The notes beneath the pieces were generated by a model that ran no database searches, was not told the origin of the DNA, and was given only the letters and a program-made list of their open reading frames with translations. Shown piece by piece: positions 31,591 through 41,635 of a stretch of DNA of 64,000 nucleotides. Position 1 is the first letter of the stretch; each line of letters begins with the position of its first letter. This DNA comes from Aradus depressus (taxonomy: Eukaryota > Arthropoda > Insecta > Hemiptera > Aradidae), in assembly GCA_963662175.1 (NCBI GenBank), contig OY759221.1:31246045-31310044 (forward strand), in the 5' to 3' direction. Made by a program: the position numbers and the translations under genes.

Positions 31591-32111
31591 TTTCTACTGC
31601 AAGGACATTTGGAAATATAATTTGAATAATGAAACATACTCTATAACAATTTCCTAGATAATCCGGTTCCCTCCCCCCTGTTCTGTATTCACACTGAACC
31701 CTTATAACGATATAAGGGTGAATAAACAAGGGGATGATGGCTCCCTTGTGACTGACTAACGTTGAAATCTGCAATTTACACATCGTTTACACACCCATTT
31801 GTTGCTCTGTATTTATTACACACCCATAAAGTCACCTGTCATAAAGGGAGACTATATGGGAGGCAAATTTTATGAAGAGAGGGGGGGGGGGGGATTTTAC
31901 ACATATTTGGCTATTTTGATAATAATGATTTGAATCATTAGATTTATCCTACATTGTCTAAGAGATCCCTTCGTGAGGACGAGGACTTGCGTAATGAGAC
32001 CTCTTGTTACCAATATAGGAGTGGTATCGAACTGAATCGATACCAGTATAGAGATAACGTTAAAAGGCAAGAATCGATTCTATTATCCAATGATTTAGTT
32101 AGTTATTGTGA
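31591..32111. other. Unassigned; contains G13 tract at 31881-31893
   Basis: No gene or repeat match seen. Confidence 0.4.
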
Positions 32112-32222
32112 TTGAAGTCCGGGCTTAACTATGAGGTCGTCGGGGTCATGTCACTACTGTGGGAGTAATTTTTGCCTACCCTAAATTTTTATTCACCTAG
32201 GTTCGGGGTCATTAACGAATCA
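32112..32222 (-). mobile_element. SINE-A 3' half, minus
   Basis: GAAGTCCGGGCTTAACTATG through TTTATTCACCTAGG to ATTAACGAATCAT. It abuts an oppositely oriented SINE-A. Confidence 0.75.
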
Positions 32223-32228
32223 TCATTA

Positions 32229-32450
32229 CCTGAGAGGTGAAAAACCTTGAGCACGCCTTCCTTTGGATGGGATGTTAAGCGATGATCTCGAGCGTGTACG
32301 ATGTCAGGTACTCGTCTAGGTGAATAAAGGTAGGCAAAATTTAGGGCTCACATAGTAGAGTCGGGCTCATGTCCACCAGAGTGACAAAAGAGCGCTCTGG
32401 TAGTAAGCGATATGACCTCGTAGTTGAAGCCCGGACATGAGTCATAATAA
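32229..32450 (+). mobile_element. SINE-A body and 3' end, plus
   Basis: GAGCACGCCTTCCTTTGGAT through GAGCGCTCTGGTAGTAAGCG to CCGGACATGAGTCATAATAA. With its neighbour it forms a head-to-head inverted pair of headless copies. Confidence 0.8.
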
Positions 32451-32864
32451 CTATTTAAAATCTTTTTTTTATTTAATGAAAATGAAATAATTCTTCTTTT
32501 AAGTAAAAAAAATCTCTTTTTTTTTAACAAAAAGGAACAGTAATTCTTAAAAATATCTTAAGTAACAAAAACTAACGTACCTTTAAATCCCCTAGAGGTT
32601 TTCCGGCTCCAATTTTTTATTGAAGCTTTTTTGGTCCCATGCTTATAGGAAAATTTCTGTTAGAATTCAGTTTTCGATGAGACTCCCAGTTATCGACGTT
32701 TCTACATGTTACACCCTGTGTATTATGTAGAATTTCAGAAAAAAACAAAAGTCCTCTGATAACGCTAAATTGGAACGAAAGAATTAGAATACAGGGTGGG
32801 GAGGGGGACATGTCCGAGTTATGCTTCAGGTAGCATGGTCCCAAATTTGCAATATGGAGTCTGT
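32451..32864. other. Unassigned
   Basis: T-rich, then mixed sequence; the minus-strand frame at 32617-32844 has no motif. Confidence 0.4.
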
Positions 32865-35062
32865 GATAATAAATAAAAAATCATATAATTAAATACAATT
32901 AATAATTAAAATTAAAAATAAAATTATCACATTTCCTCTAGACATTTTTCCAGGTGTTCTACTAAATTTTGATTTCTACAGTAGTTTCCGAAAAGGGCCC
33001 AAATAAAAAATATAGAAGCAATTTTTAAGAAAGTGCACGTACTTAAAAAAAAAATCAATTAACAATTCATTCATTTGGATTCTTCTATATATATAATTCT
33101 GAGACGCCACAAAATGTTTCTAAATTTGCAAAAATATTCAATCTAATTCAAAGGTATTTTCTTATTTGTTTGACAGGGAAAATGAATAGCAAAGAAACGA
33201 GAACAAAATGTTCTTTATTAATATTTAACCTACATTATAAAAAAAAAGAATACATTTGGAATATAAAAAAAATAAATTATTTACAAAAATTATACTAATG
33301 GCTAATTCCTAAAACTACATTACTCTTTATTCTGTGCGCATATATTATATTAATAAATAAAAAGTACCTTCTTTTATAGCTCACTATTTATTTGTCCTCT
33401 CGTCTATAATTTGCCATTCCTTATAATATATACACTATTGATGAATTATTCTGAATAATTATTCTCCTACACTATATTCACTCTGTCTCTTTCATCACTG
33501 GTTCATGTCTGTAACACGACTGTTAACATTCGTGAACTGTCTCGCTTTACGTCTCTACTTGAACATCTCTCTCACTCGACTGTCCTTGTCTATATAAAAC
33601 AGCTGATCGTCGGCATTTGTTTCGATCGTCTATTGTTCTCCATTAATTTTTAACAAAAGCGAATGGTTTTATCTTTATATATTTATATTCACTAATTAAT
33701 TTATTAATGTTCTAAACAGCTGTTCTTTATTAAAATTCAACATTTAATTGTTTAAAAAAACTCAGTACTTCAGCGATTCTTCTCCTTAAAATAACAATAA
33801 TAAATTCTAGAGCATTCCAATATTTACAATGTGTGTATTTTTTATAAAACAAGTCTTGTATCTGACTGACAGACTGGGTTATATCGGCTGTAGGAAGACA
33901 CTGCCCCCTGAAGCAGCTAACGGCTTCCTTTCAACTAGACATTCTAAATGGAAGAGGCGTGGTTGGAACTGCCACTAATGGCATCGGACCAAAATGATGT
34001 TCTGACAAGCTGTTGGGACCATTGTCTTTGGCTGGATTAACCCATTTGCCCTTCGGTATTGGGTCTATGCCAACCTAACTGATCCCTACTCAAAAAAGAA
34101 GAAACCTTTATGGATTTCCGTCAATAGAATCAACAGGAATAATGTAAGGAATAATGTAATGATTTTAACAACTTTTGTAGAAAATAATAATAATTTTCAG
34201 TGTATTGTGATGTATAAAAATAATACACATATAGAAAAGATTAAATTATAAACATTGAAAATATTACTTATATTTATTTTTATATAGAAAGCAAATTTCT
34301 ATTTAATGCCAGTTAAAAAACAAAACACGGCCATCAGCTGTTTTTTTAGTGTGTGAAGAGAGTGTCGAGGCCTGGTTGAATGGCGACGGTCTGAGGATAT
34401 AGAGTGGTGTTTTAGGCTTATGTTGTGATGAACTAAATAGAAGTGTATTAACGGTGAAATCGATTCAAAAAGAAGGTACTTTTATTTGTTTATATGTACA
34501 GGATATATGCCCAGAAATACATAACTTAATTTTAGAGAATGACCCAAAATATAAAACAAAAAGATTGAATTAGTGTTAAGAATTTAGTTTTTAAGATTTT
34601 TTTCTTTCGATTTTTGTTTGTTTCAATGTTTAGTTTTTAATTTTAATAATGTAGATTTAAGAAAATAAACCCAATATTTGTTATCGAAAATTCTATTCTA
34701 TTCATTTTCCCTGTTGGCACAATAAGATTATTTGAAAACCTTTGGATTAGATTTAATATTATTTAAAATGATTACAAATGGCATCTCTTTAGAAATCCAA
34801 ATGAAAAGTTGGTTAATTGAATTTTTTTAAAATTAAATATACGTGCACTTTCTTCAAAATTGCACGTCTTGAACTTTTGATACTTTTTTAGGGCTCTTTT
34901 CGAAAAACTACTCTAGAGATCAAAATTTAGTAAAAGAAAAGAGATCAAATTTCTACAGGAAATGTGGTAATTTATTGTTTATTATTTATTCTTTTCGTTG
35001 TATTTCTATTATTATTGATCATTATTTATATTTTTATTCATTTATCATTTATTTAAGTTTAA
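32865..35062. mobile_element. Family E: inverted pair of about 0.85-kb units with unique centre
   Basis: The unit at about 32865-33853 (plus) reappears inverted at about 34198-35062. Landmarks in matching order are the CCTCTAGACA/CCTGTAGAAA edge, TTTGATTTCTACAGTAGTTT, AAGAAAGTGCACGTA, ACAGGGAAAATGAATAG, GTACCTTCTTT, CAGCTGAT and a TATACATCACA-like inner edge. The 345-bp centre is GC-richer. Read outward from the centre, each unit starts TGTGATGTATAAAAA, which resembles an LTR-type TG start with a TATA box, but paired LTR features are missing. A single unit stands alone at 49622-50446. No coding frame. Confidence 0.7.
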
Positions 35063-35109
35063 CACTTAAACCTTTCAAGTCTTTTTATTATTACCACAGT
35101 ATACTATAG

Positions 35110-35600
35110 TAACTAAAAAATTTGTCGGTTATCATGAATCATCATACTAAATATTGTGTCAATTCATTCGTTAACATCAGCAATTATTAGAATATCTGAG
35201 TTCACTATATCGGGAGTTATTGGGATTTTTGAGCCGGGCCCTCTCTGATCCCCCCCTCCTCTTCGACTGATTGCGCTGAAAAATAATAGGTGACAACCCT
35301 TTAAAGTTTTGAATTCACACATGAGAAATTGTATCGATACATTTACTATTAAAATTTTTGTTTTAGGCTTCCCATCTAATCCACATATTTTTGTGGCCGA
35401 TTTGACTGAAAATCAATCGGTTTCGTTTTTAGAAGTTTCTGGATGTATATATATAGACAGAATTTTTTTTTTTTTTTGGATTTAGGATTTCGGAAAAAAT
35501 AAAATTCCGTTGACAACACGACATCGAATTCTGACTGATTATATAAGTTCTTCTATATTTGGGTAGCTTGGAGAAGTAAAAATTACATTCAATGTAGAGG
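35110..35600 (+). mobile_element. Family M copy
   Basis: ATCATACTAAATATTGTGTC, two modules (GCTGAAAAATAATAGGTGAC; TTGACTGAAAATCAATCGGT), then the end block TCTGACTGATTATATAAGTT with a damaged hairpin. Confidence 0.75.
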
Positions 35601-35704
35601 AGAAAATGGCTCATATAGTGAACAGGGATTATTTCAATATAGTAGTAAGTAAATATAGAATTAAAAAGAAAAAATAAATAAAAAATTTATTATTTTTCTA
35701 TCTT

Positions 35705-36010
35705 AATACATTTTACTGTCCAGCTATGCGAAGTACAGTGGAAATTAATTAGTCAGAAATTCGACGATTTCCTACCCTCTGATTTCAAAAATGAAAAACA
35801 AAAAGATGTGTGTTTGTGAATACGATAACTACCGATAGAATGAATGTATCAAAATTCAAAATTTCATATGTAAATTGAAAATCCTATAAGGACAACACCT
35901 AATACTTCTGTGGAAAAGGCCGAAGGGAAGGGGAAGAGAGAGGACTTAACTCAAAAACCCCAATAAATGATAATGTCGTGAATGTATCGACACAAAATTT
36001 AGTAATTTCA
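35705..36010 (-). mobile_element. Family M copy
   Basis: Hairpin-end variant (CAGCTATGCGAAGTACAGTG), then minus-strand modules (GGACAACACCTAATACTTC; AACTCAAAAACCCCAATAAA). Confidence 0.68.
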
Positions 36011-37231
36011 ATTTTCAATATATTATATATATTCTTTTTATTCGCTTGCTATGTTCTCAGCAGTTAACCTCACTTGAAGAATTAAGATAGCGATCAATGT
36101 TTTTTTCTTATTCCCACATATGTGGAAAATCGTTTCAATTTTCATTTTAAATGCTAAGAGAAATGAATTTTACAATAAAATAAAAAGTTAAGAGGAAAGT
36201 TTATAAATGTATACTTTGATCTTGTAAAGTCTGTCTACAAAGGCGTGCTGGGGAGACTGAAACTTTCTCGTAGGGTATAGGGCTCTGATAGGGCTCGGTC
36301 GATAAGGTAAGTCAGGGGGAGGGGGGTTTTCAGCCAAAGAAATTGTATTGGCTCCGTACAAAGCTCCTAATTCCAGTAAAAACTTACTTCATTCGTTTCT
36401 TCAATGTATCCCCTCCTATTTATCTCAGATTAGGGCGAATCGACATTTTATACCAGAGATACATTTAAAGTTGGAGGGAGATGGATGAAATTGGCTTAAA
36501 AAAACGGAAAAATATATTTTAAATAAAAAAATTAATAAAAAGTAGTTGGTGAATGACAGGCTTTAGTTTGTGCAAGTTGACCTTCTTCATTTGAAACCAA
36601 TTTTCCGATTTGAGTGAGGCGTCATGCATGTTAACCTTTAGTCACAGATTAACTCCTGCACTCACAAGGAATACTAACCCGTTACGCAACTGCCGAGGTA
36701 CATAAAATGAAATACATACATTTTAGGATAACGGCCATTTTACACATTATCTCTGTGCCAACGCACTCTTTCTCCCTCTACTTGATGATTCAAAATTTTC
36801 TAAAAAATTGGCATCGCTTAGAAACATGCAGTTATCCAATTCCAATTTTCGTGTATTACACAACATATATATGTAACTTATCCCCTTCCTTAAAACATGT
36901 TAAAATTTCAAATGTTAACAACCCCTCTCTTAATTTTAATTTGTGTTTTTAAGTAAAATTCACGAGTTACTCAGGAAACAGTTCAAATATATATCTAAGA
37001 GAGGAGCCTATCTAATATGCATACCTGACTGGCATTAGAAATAACAAACCGTATCTGTTCTTGGAACGGAGTCGGATGTCGGTTAAACTAACAAGATGGA
37101 TAGAGGGAGGGCACGAGGCAGTCTGGAAGTCAGAGGTACTAGGGGGGAAGTTTAGAGTAGGATAAATAGAGGGAGGCACACTGAGCAGCAGTTTGTACAA
37201 CAAGCACAGCCATCTTCCAACCATATAGTAC
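36011..37231. other. Unassigned
   Basis: No gene recognised. The plus frame at 36707-36952 and minus frame at 37012-37281 show no domain; the latter runs into the minisatellite. Confidence 0.35.
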
Positions 37232-37790
37232 GTATTGTCAAAGCAGCCATTAACAGAAATACATATTGTCGAAGTAGTCATTAACAGAAATACATATTGT
37301 CAAAGCAGTCATTAACAGAAATATATATTATCGAAGTAGTCATTAACAGAAATACATATTGTCAAAGTAGTCATTAACAGAAATACATATTGTCAAAGCA
37401 GCCATTAACAGAAATACATATTGTCAAAGCAGCCATTAACAGAAATATATATTGTCGAAGTAGTCATTAACAGAAATATATATTGTCGAAGTAGTCATTA
37501 ACAGAAATACATATTGTCAAAGCAGCCATTAACAGAAATATATATTGTCAAAGTAGTCATTAACAGAAATACATATTGTCAAAGTAGTCATTAACAGAAA
37601 TACATATTGTCGAAGTAGTCATTAACAGAAATACATATTGTCGAAGTAGTCATTAACAGAAATACATATTGTCAAAGGAGTCATTAACAGAAATACAATT
37701 GTCAAAGTAGTCATTAACAGAAATACATATTGTCAAAGCAGCCATCAACAGAAATGTATATTATCAAAGCAGCAATCAACAGAAATAAAT
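37232..37790. repeat. 31-bp minisatellite, about 18 units
   Basis: Unit: ATTGTCAAAGTAGTCATTAA, then CAGAAATACAT. The register is constant from 37234, with alternating variants GTCAAAG/GTCGAAG and GTAGTC/GCAGCC. One 2-bp deletion is seen near 37696. Confidence 0.95.
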
Positions 37791-37879
37791 CGTTCGGGCT
37801 TAAAATGAATTGTAGACTTTCATAGACACTTCTAAATCCTCGTACTAAATATTGTATAGATACACTCATTAGAGTTTTT

Positions 37880-38130
37880 AGAGTAAAGTTACATTATTAT
37901 TATTAATTTGTGATTACTTATTTTATTTATACTTTATTTATTTATTTATGTTATTTATTTAGTTTGTTAAAGGTTCCTTTATATATGTCATTACTGTTTT
38001 ATATGTGTATTCTTTTATATGTGTATACTTTTATATGAGTCATTATTATGTTAATATCGTAAAAGTAATGGGCACTGACTCAATTATATAGGGGTGATCC
38101 CTTTAAACAATCAAAATTATTATTATTATT
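37880..38130 (+). mobile_element. LINE-like 3' end with TTA tail
   Basis: T-rich sequence ends in GCACTGACTCAATTATATAG, GGGTGATCCCTTTAAACAAT, then TTA repeats. The same end occurs inverted at 43285-43450, defining a second LINE tail family. Confidence 0.55.
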
Positions 38131-38366
38131 AGAGTTTTTGAGTTGATTCCTCCCCTCCCCCCCCCCCCCCCCCCCTCTAATCGTCCCCTTCTCTTTTACT
38201 GACTTTGCGAAAAATTAATAGATGTTGCGGTGATGGGTTTTGAATTGACATATGAAAATTTCATGTCTATTTATTTGTTTTGGAATTATGGGGTAGGAAA
38301 ATATGAAATTCCGGTGAAAACTCAACATAGAAATAAAAGACGTTGTCTTCCCACTGTTTTATTTAT

Positions 38367-38408
38367 ACCAGAACCGGTTTTCGACGCAACAGCGTCATCA
38401 TCAGTGGT
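38367..38408 (-). ncRNA. Hammerhead ribozyme-like motif (left arm)
   Basis: On the minus strand: ACCA, CTGATGA, T, GACGC-TGTT-GCGTC, GAA, AACCGGTT, C, TGGT. Identical in every core and stem position to the motif at 3862-3903. Confidence 0.77.
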
Positions 38409-38476
38409 TCATCCCACCCACACAGCACAGCGGTTGGAAGATAACTGGCCAACCGCTGTGCTGTGTGGGTGGATGA

Positions 38477-38518
38477 ACCACTGATGATGACGCTGTTGCG
38501 TCGAAAACCGATTCTGGT
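38477..38518 (+). ncRNA. Hammerhead ribozyme-like motif (right arm, stem III mutated)
   Basis: ACCA, CTGATGA, T, GACGC-TGTT-GCGTC, GAA, then AACCGATT in place of AACCGGTT, C and TGGT. One base of the self-complementary stem III has changed. Confidence 0.7.
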
Positions 38519-38669
38519 ACAAAATAAAACAGTGGGAAGACAACGTCTTTTATTTCTATTAGAAATCTAGTCCCACAACATCTTTCTATCACATATGAAA
38601 AACTCAACATCATATTTCTGACCGATTACATAACTTCCCCTATACATAGCTGGGGAAGTAAAATGTTTG

Positions 38670-38699
<30 letters not shown>

Positions 38700-38706
<7 letters not shown>

Positions 38707-38935
38707 ATGAACACGAAAAGTTCCAATAGAATGAATGTATCGACACGGAATGTTATACGTGTATCCAGGCACAGAACGACAGCTATTGATTTTCTGACAA
38801 ATCCGAATAAGGGAAGAGAGGATGGAGGATTAGGAGTGAAGCTGAACATAAATACTTTAATAAAGGGCGTTTTAATGAAAGTATCAATACAAAATTTTGG
38901 TTTTTAGAGGGAGAGCGAAAACTTAATTATTTTTT
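38700..38935 (-). mobile_element. Family M copy
   Basis: After a GT microsatellite (38681-38706), minus-strand modules run to AGAGGGAGAGCGAAAACTTA. Confidence 0.68.
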
Positions 38936-39092
38936 CACCAGCGGTGCGATTGGAAGTTTCGTTCTTACTTTCATGCCACTTGAACTTCTCTTGCGTAACA
39001 CAGTGGGCGGAAACGGGGTAAAAAGCGCGCATGTAATGTTGTATTTGTAGGTTCCTAGACAGAGTATACAGAAGCAGGTGTAATAATGTTTT

Positions 39093-39390
39093 TTGGGTCT
39101 CTGATTTCAAATTTGAGGTCAAAAATGATGTTTGAATCTTGTAGGTTGTCGAAAAATTTGGAAAACCAGTGAGATTAAGGTATTTTATATACATATATAT
39201 GTTTTTCAGGTCGCTGAATTCGAATTTGAGGTCCAAAATAAGTTTTGCTCATTTATAGATGGAGCCACAGTTGGATAAAATAAAAATTCAATACATACAT
39301 ATTTTATAACCATATAGAATTTTTGGTCGCTGATTTCAAATTTGAGGACTAAAGTTGATTTTGGCACATTTAAAATTCCACAAACTGAAT
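39093..39390. repeat. 115-bp tandem repeat, three diverged units
   Basis: CTGATTTCAAATTTGAGG (or GAATTCGAATTTGAGG) recurs near 39100, 39214 and 39329, each time after TTTTnGGTC(T/G)C. It lies inside the hAT-like element. Confidence 0.65.
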
Positions 39391-39425
39391 ATTTCTCTTG
39401 ATATTCGAGTTTATCTAAGGTTTTT

Positions 39426-39704
39426 CTATGTTAACAAAGGTTTTGAAGTAACACATTTTGAATTAATAGTACGAAATCTCTCTATTTTTTGATATATAAT
39501 AACATTTAAAAAATTGTGAAACAGTGGGCTAAAAAGGGTTAAATTATTATAAAAATCGTTCATAATATGTTTACCTTGACATTTGCTGTTTTTTCTTAGT
39601 AACTTGTACTTGTCTTTCGTTAGTTCGCAGTCAAGAAAAATCGCTAATGCTCTATCAGTACTCATTTCCCCAGAAGAGTCTTTTTGTTTTTCACAGACAG
39701 TCAA
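39426..39704 (-). pseudogene. Worn open frame inside the hAT-like element
   Basis: A 92-codon frame with ALAIFLDCELTKDKYKLLRK in the middle. The pattern 'acidic loop, L-KDKY-LLR' recalls short helical segments found in several transposon-linked insect proteins, but I cannot name the family. Sequence before the start codon continues in another frame (SALIFATTSSLRKSGLPTAA), so a longer ancestral protein, now frameshifted, is plausible. Confidence 0.3.
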
Positions 39705-39907
39705 TAACGATTTGATCTAGCTGGTGATTTCACTGAAGTTTTAATTAATTTTGCAGCTGTAGGTAAACCACTTTTTCGCAGAGAGGATGTTGTTGCAAAT
39801 ATCAAAGCAGAAGTATCTTCTTGGCGTAGATCTCAGTTATTATTGTTGAAAGTCGACTTTTCTTACCATGCGCGCTTTAAAACCATTTAACGCCCACTGT
39901 GCGTAAC

Positions 39908-40169
39908 GAAAAAATAAAAAAAACCTGAAGCTGACAAAATTTAATCAACATCAGTCAATAAGCAGGGTGTACATCGTGACTGGGAAGTCAATATACCGAG
40001 GGGTTTATCCATCGTAAAACACCTGATAACATTTGAATTCAAGACCTGTCCAACGTGTAACGGTTTACTATCTGCCAGAATTGTAACATTCATACGGAAC
40101 TTTCACGGCTTTCTTTTTATTGCCATGAATGGGAATTGTGATAGATTCAAAGCTGTTTTTACTTCTTCA
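39908..40169. other. Unassigned
   Basis: No gene or repeat match recognised. Confidence 0.4.
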
Positions 40170-40435
40170 CGGTGTATTGAAGAAGTTATGGAATCGGCCA
40201 GAATTTCGACGTTGAGTTTTCACAGGAATTTCATGCGTGTTTGTATAATAGTTTTCATGCGTTTCTGCTTGTCTATGTGTGTGTGGGTCTGTGAACATGG
40301 GTTACCATCATCATGTGTCCAGGAACTCCATAAAGACAACACCACATTTCCAGCCAAATCGGCGAGGGGAATAACTGCTCATATAATGTATATATCGACA
40401 CAAAATTTAGTTGTCAATTATTGATTTTTCGGGTC
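40170..40435 (-). mobile_element. Family M copy
   Basis: AGTTATGGAATCGGCCAGAA, GACGTTGAGTTTTCACAGGA, ATAAAGACAACACCACATTT and AATTATTGATTTTTCGGG follow minus-strand M order. Confidence 0.7.
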
Positions 40436-40437
40436 CC

Positions 40438-40556
40438 CTAAGAATAAATACATATAGAGTAAAGAACAGGAACAATGAAATATAGTATCAGTACAAAGAA
40501 ATAAAAATATAGGTAAATACAAGTTAGTGCTACATTGGAGAAAAACTATACAATTA
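40438..40556 (-). mobile_element. LINE 3' tail, minus
   Basis: The reverse complement reads a T-rich UTR with CAATGTAGCACTAACTTG and ends TTATTCTTAGGGGACCC, like the tail of the 51-kb LINE. Half of the terminal hairpin is missing. Confidence 0.6.
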
Positions 40557-40573
40557 AAAAAAAAAAAAAAAAA

Positions 40574-40920
40574 GAGGGCGCCGGTAGCTCAGTGGTATGC
40601 GTGCTTGACTTCTGAGCTCAAGGTTGTGGGTTCGTAGCCCGACCGAGGCCCTTAGTTTATTTTTTCTGGGAGGTAAAATAAACTTAAGCACGCCGTCCTT
40701 CGGATGGGACGTTAAGCGATGGTCCCGAGCCTGTACGATGTCAGGTACTCGTTAAAGACCCCTGCCCTAGGTGAATAAAAATTTAGGGTAGGCAAAATTT
40801 AGGATTCCCACAGTAGAGTCGGGCTCATGTCCACCAGAGTGACGATAGAGCGCTCTGGTAGTAGGCGATATGACCTCGTAGTTAAAGCCCGGGCATGAGT
40901 CATAAAACCTAACCTAACCC
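40574..40920 (+). mobile_element. SINE-A, full length
   Basis: Complete plus-strand copy close to consensus, from GAGGGCGCCGGTAGCTCAGT to ACCTAACCTAACC. CAATTAAAAAAA occurs on both sides (about 40550 and 40919), consistent with a target duplication. Confidence 0.93.
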
Positions 40921-41439
40921 AATTAAAAAAATAGATAAACAAAAGATTAACAGGAAAAAAACATAAAATTAACAACTTCGTTATGATGAAAAAAAAAGAA
41001 AAAAAAATAAAATCTATATAACTAAGAAAAAAAATAAAATTAATAATATAAATCGACCGAGCATTGTAGGTACTGTGAAGGTTGATTATAAAAGAGAAGG
41101 AAGGATGCCCAGACAAGGTTTGAAATAAAATTAATTTTAGAAAGTAGAGGCTAGATAGAGAAGTGTGAGGAGAGAGAAGAAAAAGAAAAATAGTCAAAAT
41201 GAAATAAGATAAGATAAAAAATAAATAAATGCATGATAAAAATATATTAATGTGTAAATTAACCAAAAAGGAATAATATTGATTATGATCGAATAATTCA
41301 GGAAATATGGTAAAAGAAATATAATAAAAATAGAGAATGACAAAGACAACAAAGAGAGAGAGAAAAAAAAAAGGGAAAAGTACTTTGAATGATTAGATAA
41401 TTGAGGTTGATGAATTAGAGAATACGGGGGAGAGATCAA
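40921..41439. other. A-rich, purine-biased stretch
   Basis: Many A runs with GAGA tracts. The 155-codon minus-strand frame (40799-41266) is SINE-A at its C-terminal end and low complexity for the rest, so it is not a gene. Confidence 0.5.
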
Positions 41440-41555
41440 AGGGGAGTGGATTGTTTAGTGAAGAGGAATTTGAATACAAGATTTTGGAGGGAGTGTGTAA
41501 ATTTAATTGATTAATGTGCAATGGGGAAGTATTTTGAGTGATTCACCGACGACCC
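41440..41555 (-). mobile_element. Family M start fragment
   Basis: GGAGGGAGTGTGTAAATTTA, GTGCAATGGGGAAGTATTTT and GTGATTCACCGACGAC. Confidence 0.65.
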
Positions 41556-41635
41556 TTACATACCCTAGCCATACACTTTGTGACTCCTCGTTGTGAAGAT
41601 GGCTAATTTAGTGGGAAGTGATGGTTGCAGAATAA

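Larger units (their letters stand above)
38329..38596. mobile_element. Palindromic hammerhead element, copy 2
   Basis: Same design as copy 1: inverted arms of about 110 bp around a short spacer, and a unique tail ending TATCACATAT. The 12-bp duplication AAAACTCAACAT is at 38317-38328 and 38599-38610. The right arm has lost one G of the stem III palindrome; the left arm keeps all core positions. Confidence 0.85.
38131..38656 (+). mobile_element. Family M copy split by the hammerhead element
   Basis: M modules run to CCGGTGAAAACTCAACAT at 38328 and resume at 38611 with CATATTTCTGACCGATTACA, then TAACTTCCCCTATACATAGC and TGGGGAAGTAAAA. C19 tract at 38157-38175. The intact version of the interrupted site is visible at 44700-44780, giving the exact insertion point. 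Confidence 0.8.
39000..39900. mobile_element. hAT-like non-autonomous TIR element
   Basis: The left end ACAGTGGGCGGAAACGGGG, then AAAAAGCGCGCATG, is matched inverted at the right end (CATGCGCGCTTT; AACGCCCACTGT). GCGTAAC is duplicated at 38993-38999 and 39901-39907, close to the 8-bp duplications of hAT elements, whose ends also often start CAGTGG or CAGGG. It contains three tandem 115-bp repeats and a worn minus-strand frame. Confidence 0.7.

Noticed and set aside
32865..35062. LTR retrotransposon with paired LTRs
   Set aside because: The long repeats are inverted, not direct, and there is no pol sequence between them.
40574..40650. Genuine tRNA gene
   Set aside because: D- and T-arm boxes are present but the acceptor and anticodon stems do not close, and the same unit occurs many times fused to a common body: it is a SINE head.
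40799..41266. 155-codon minus-strand frame
   Set aside because: One end is SINE-A and the rest is T-rich low-complexity sequence giving Phe/Leu/Ile runs.
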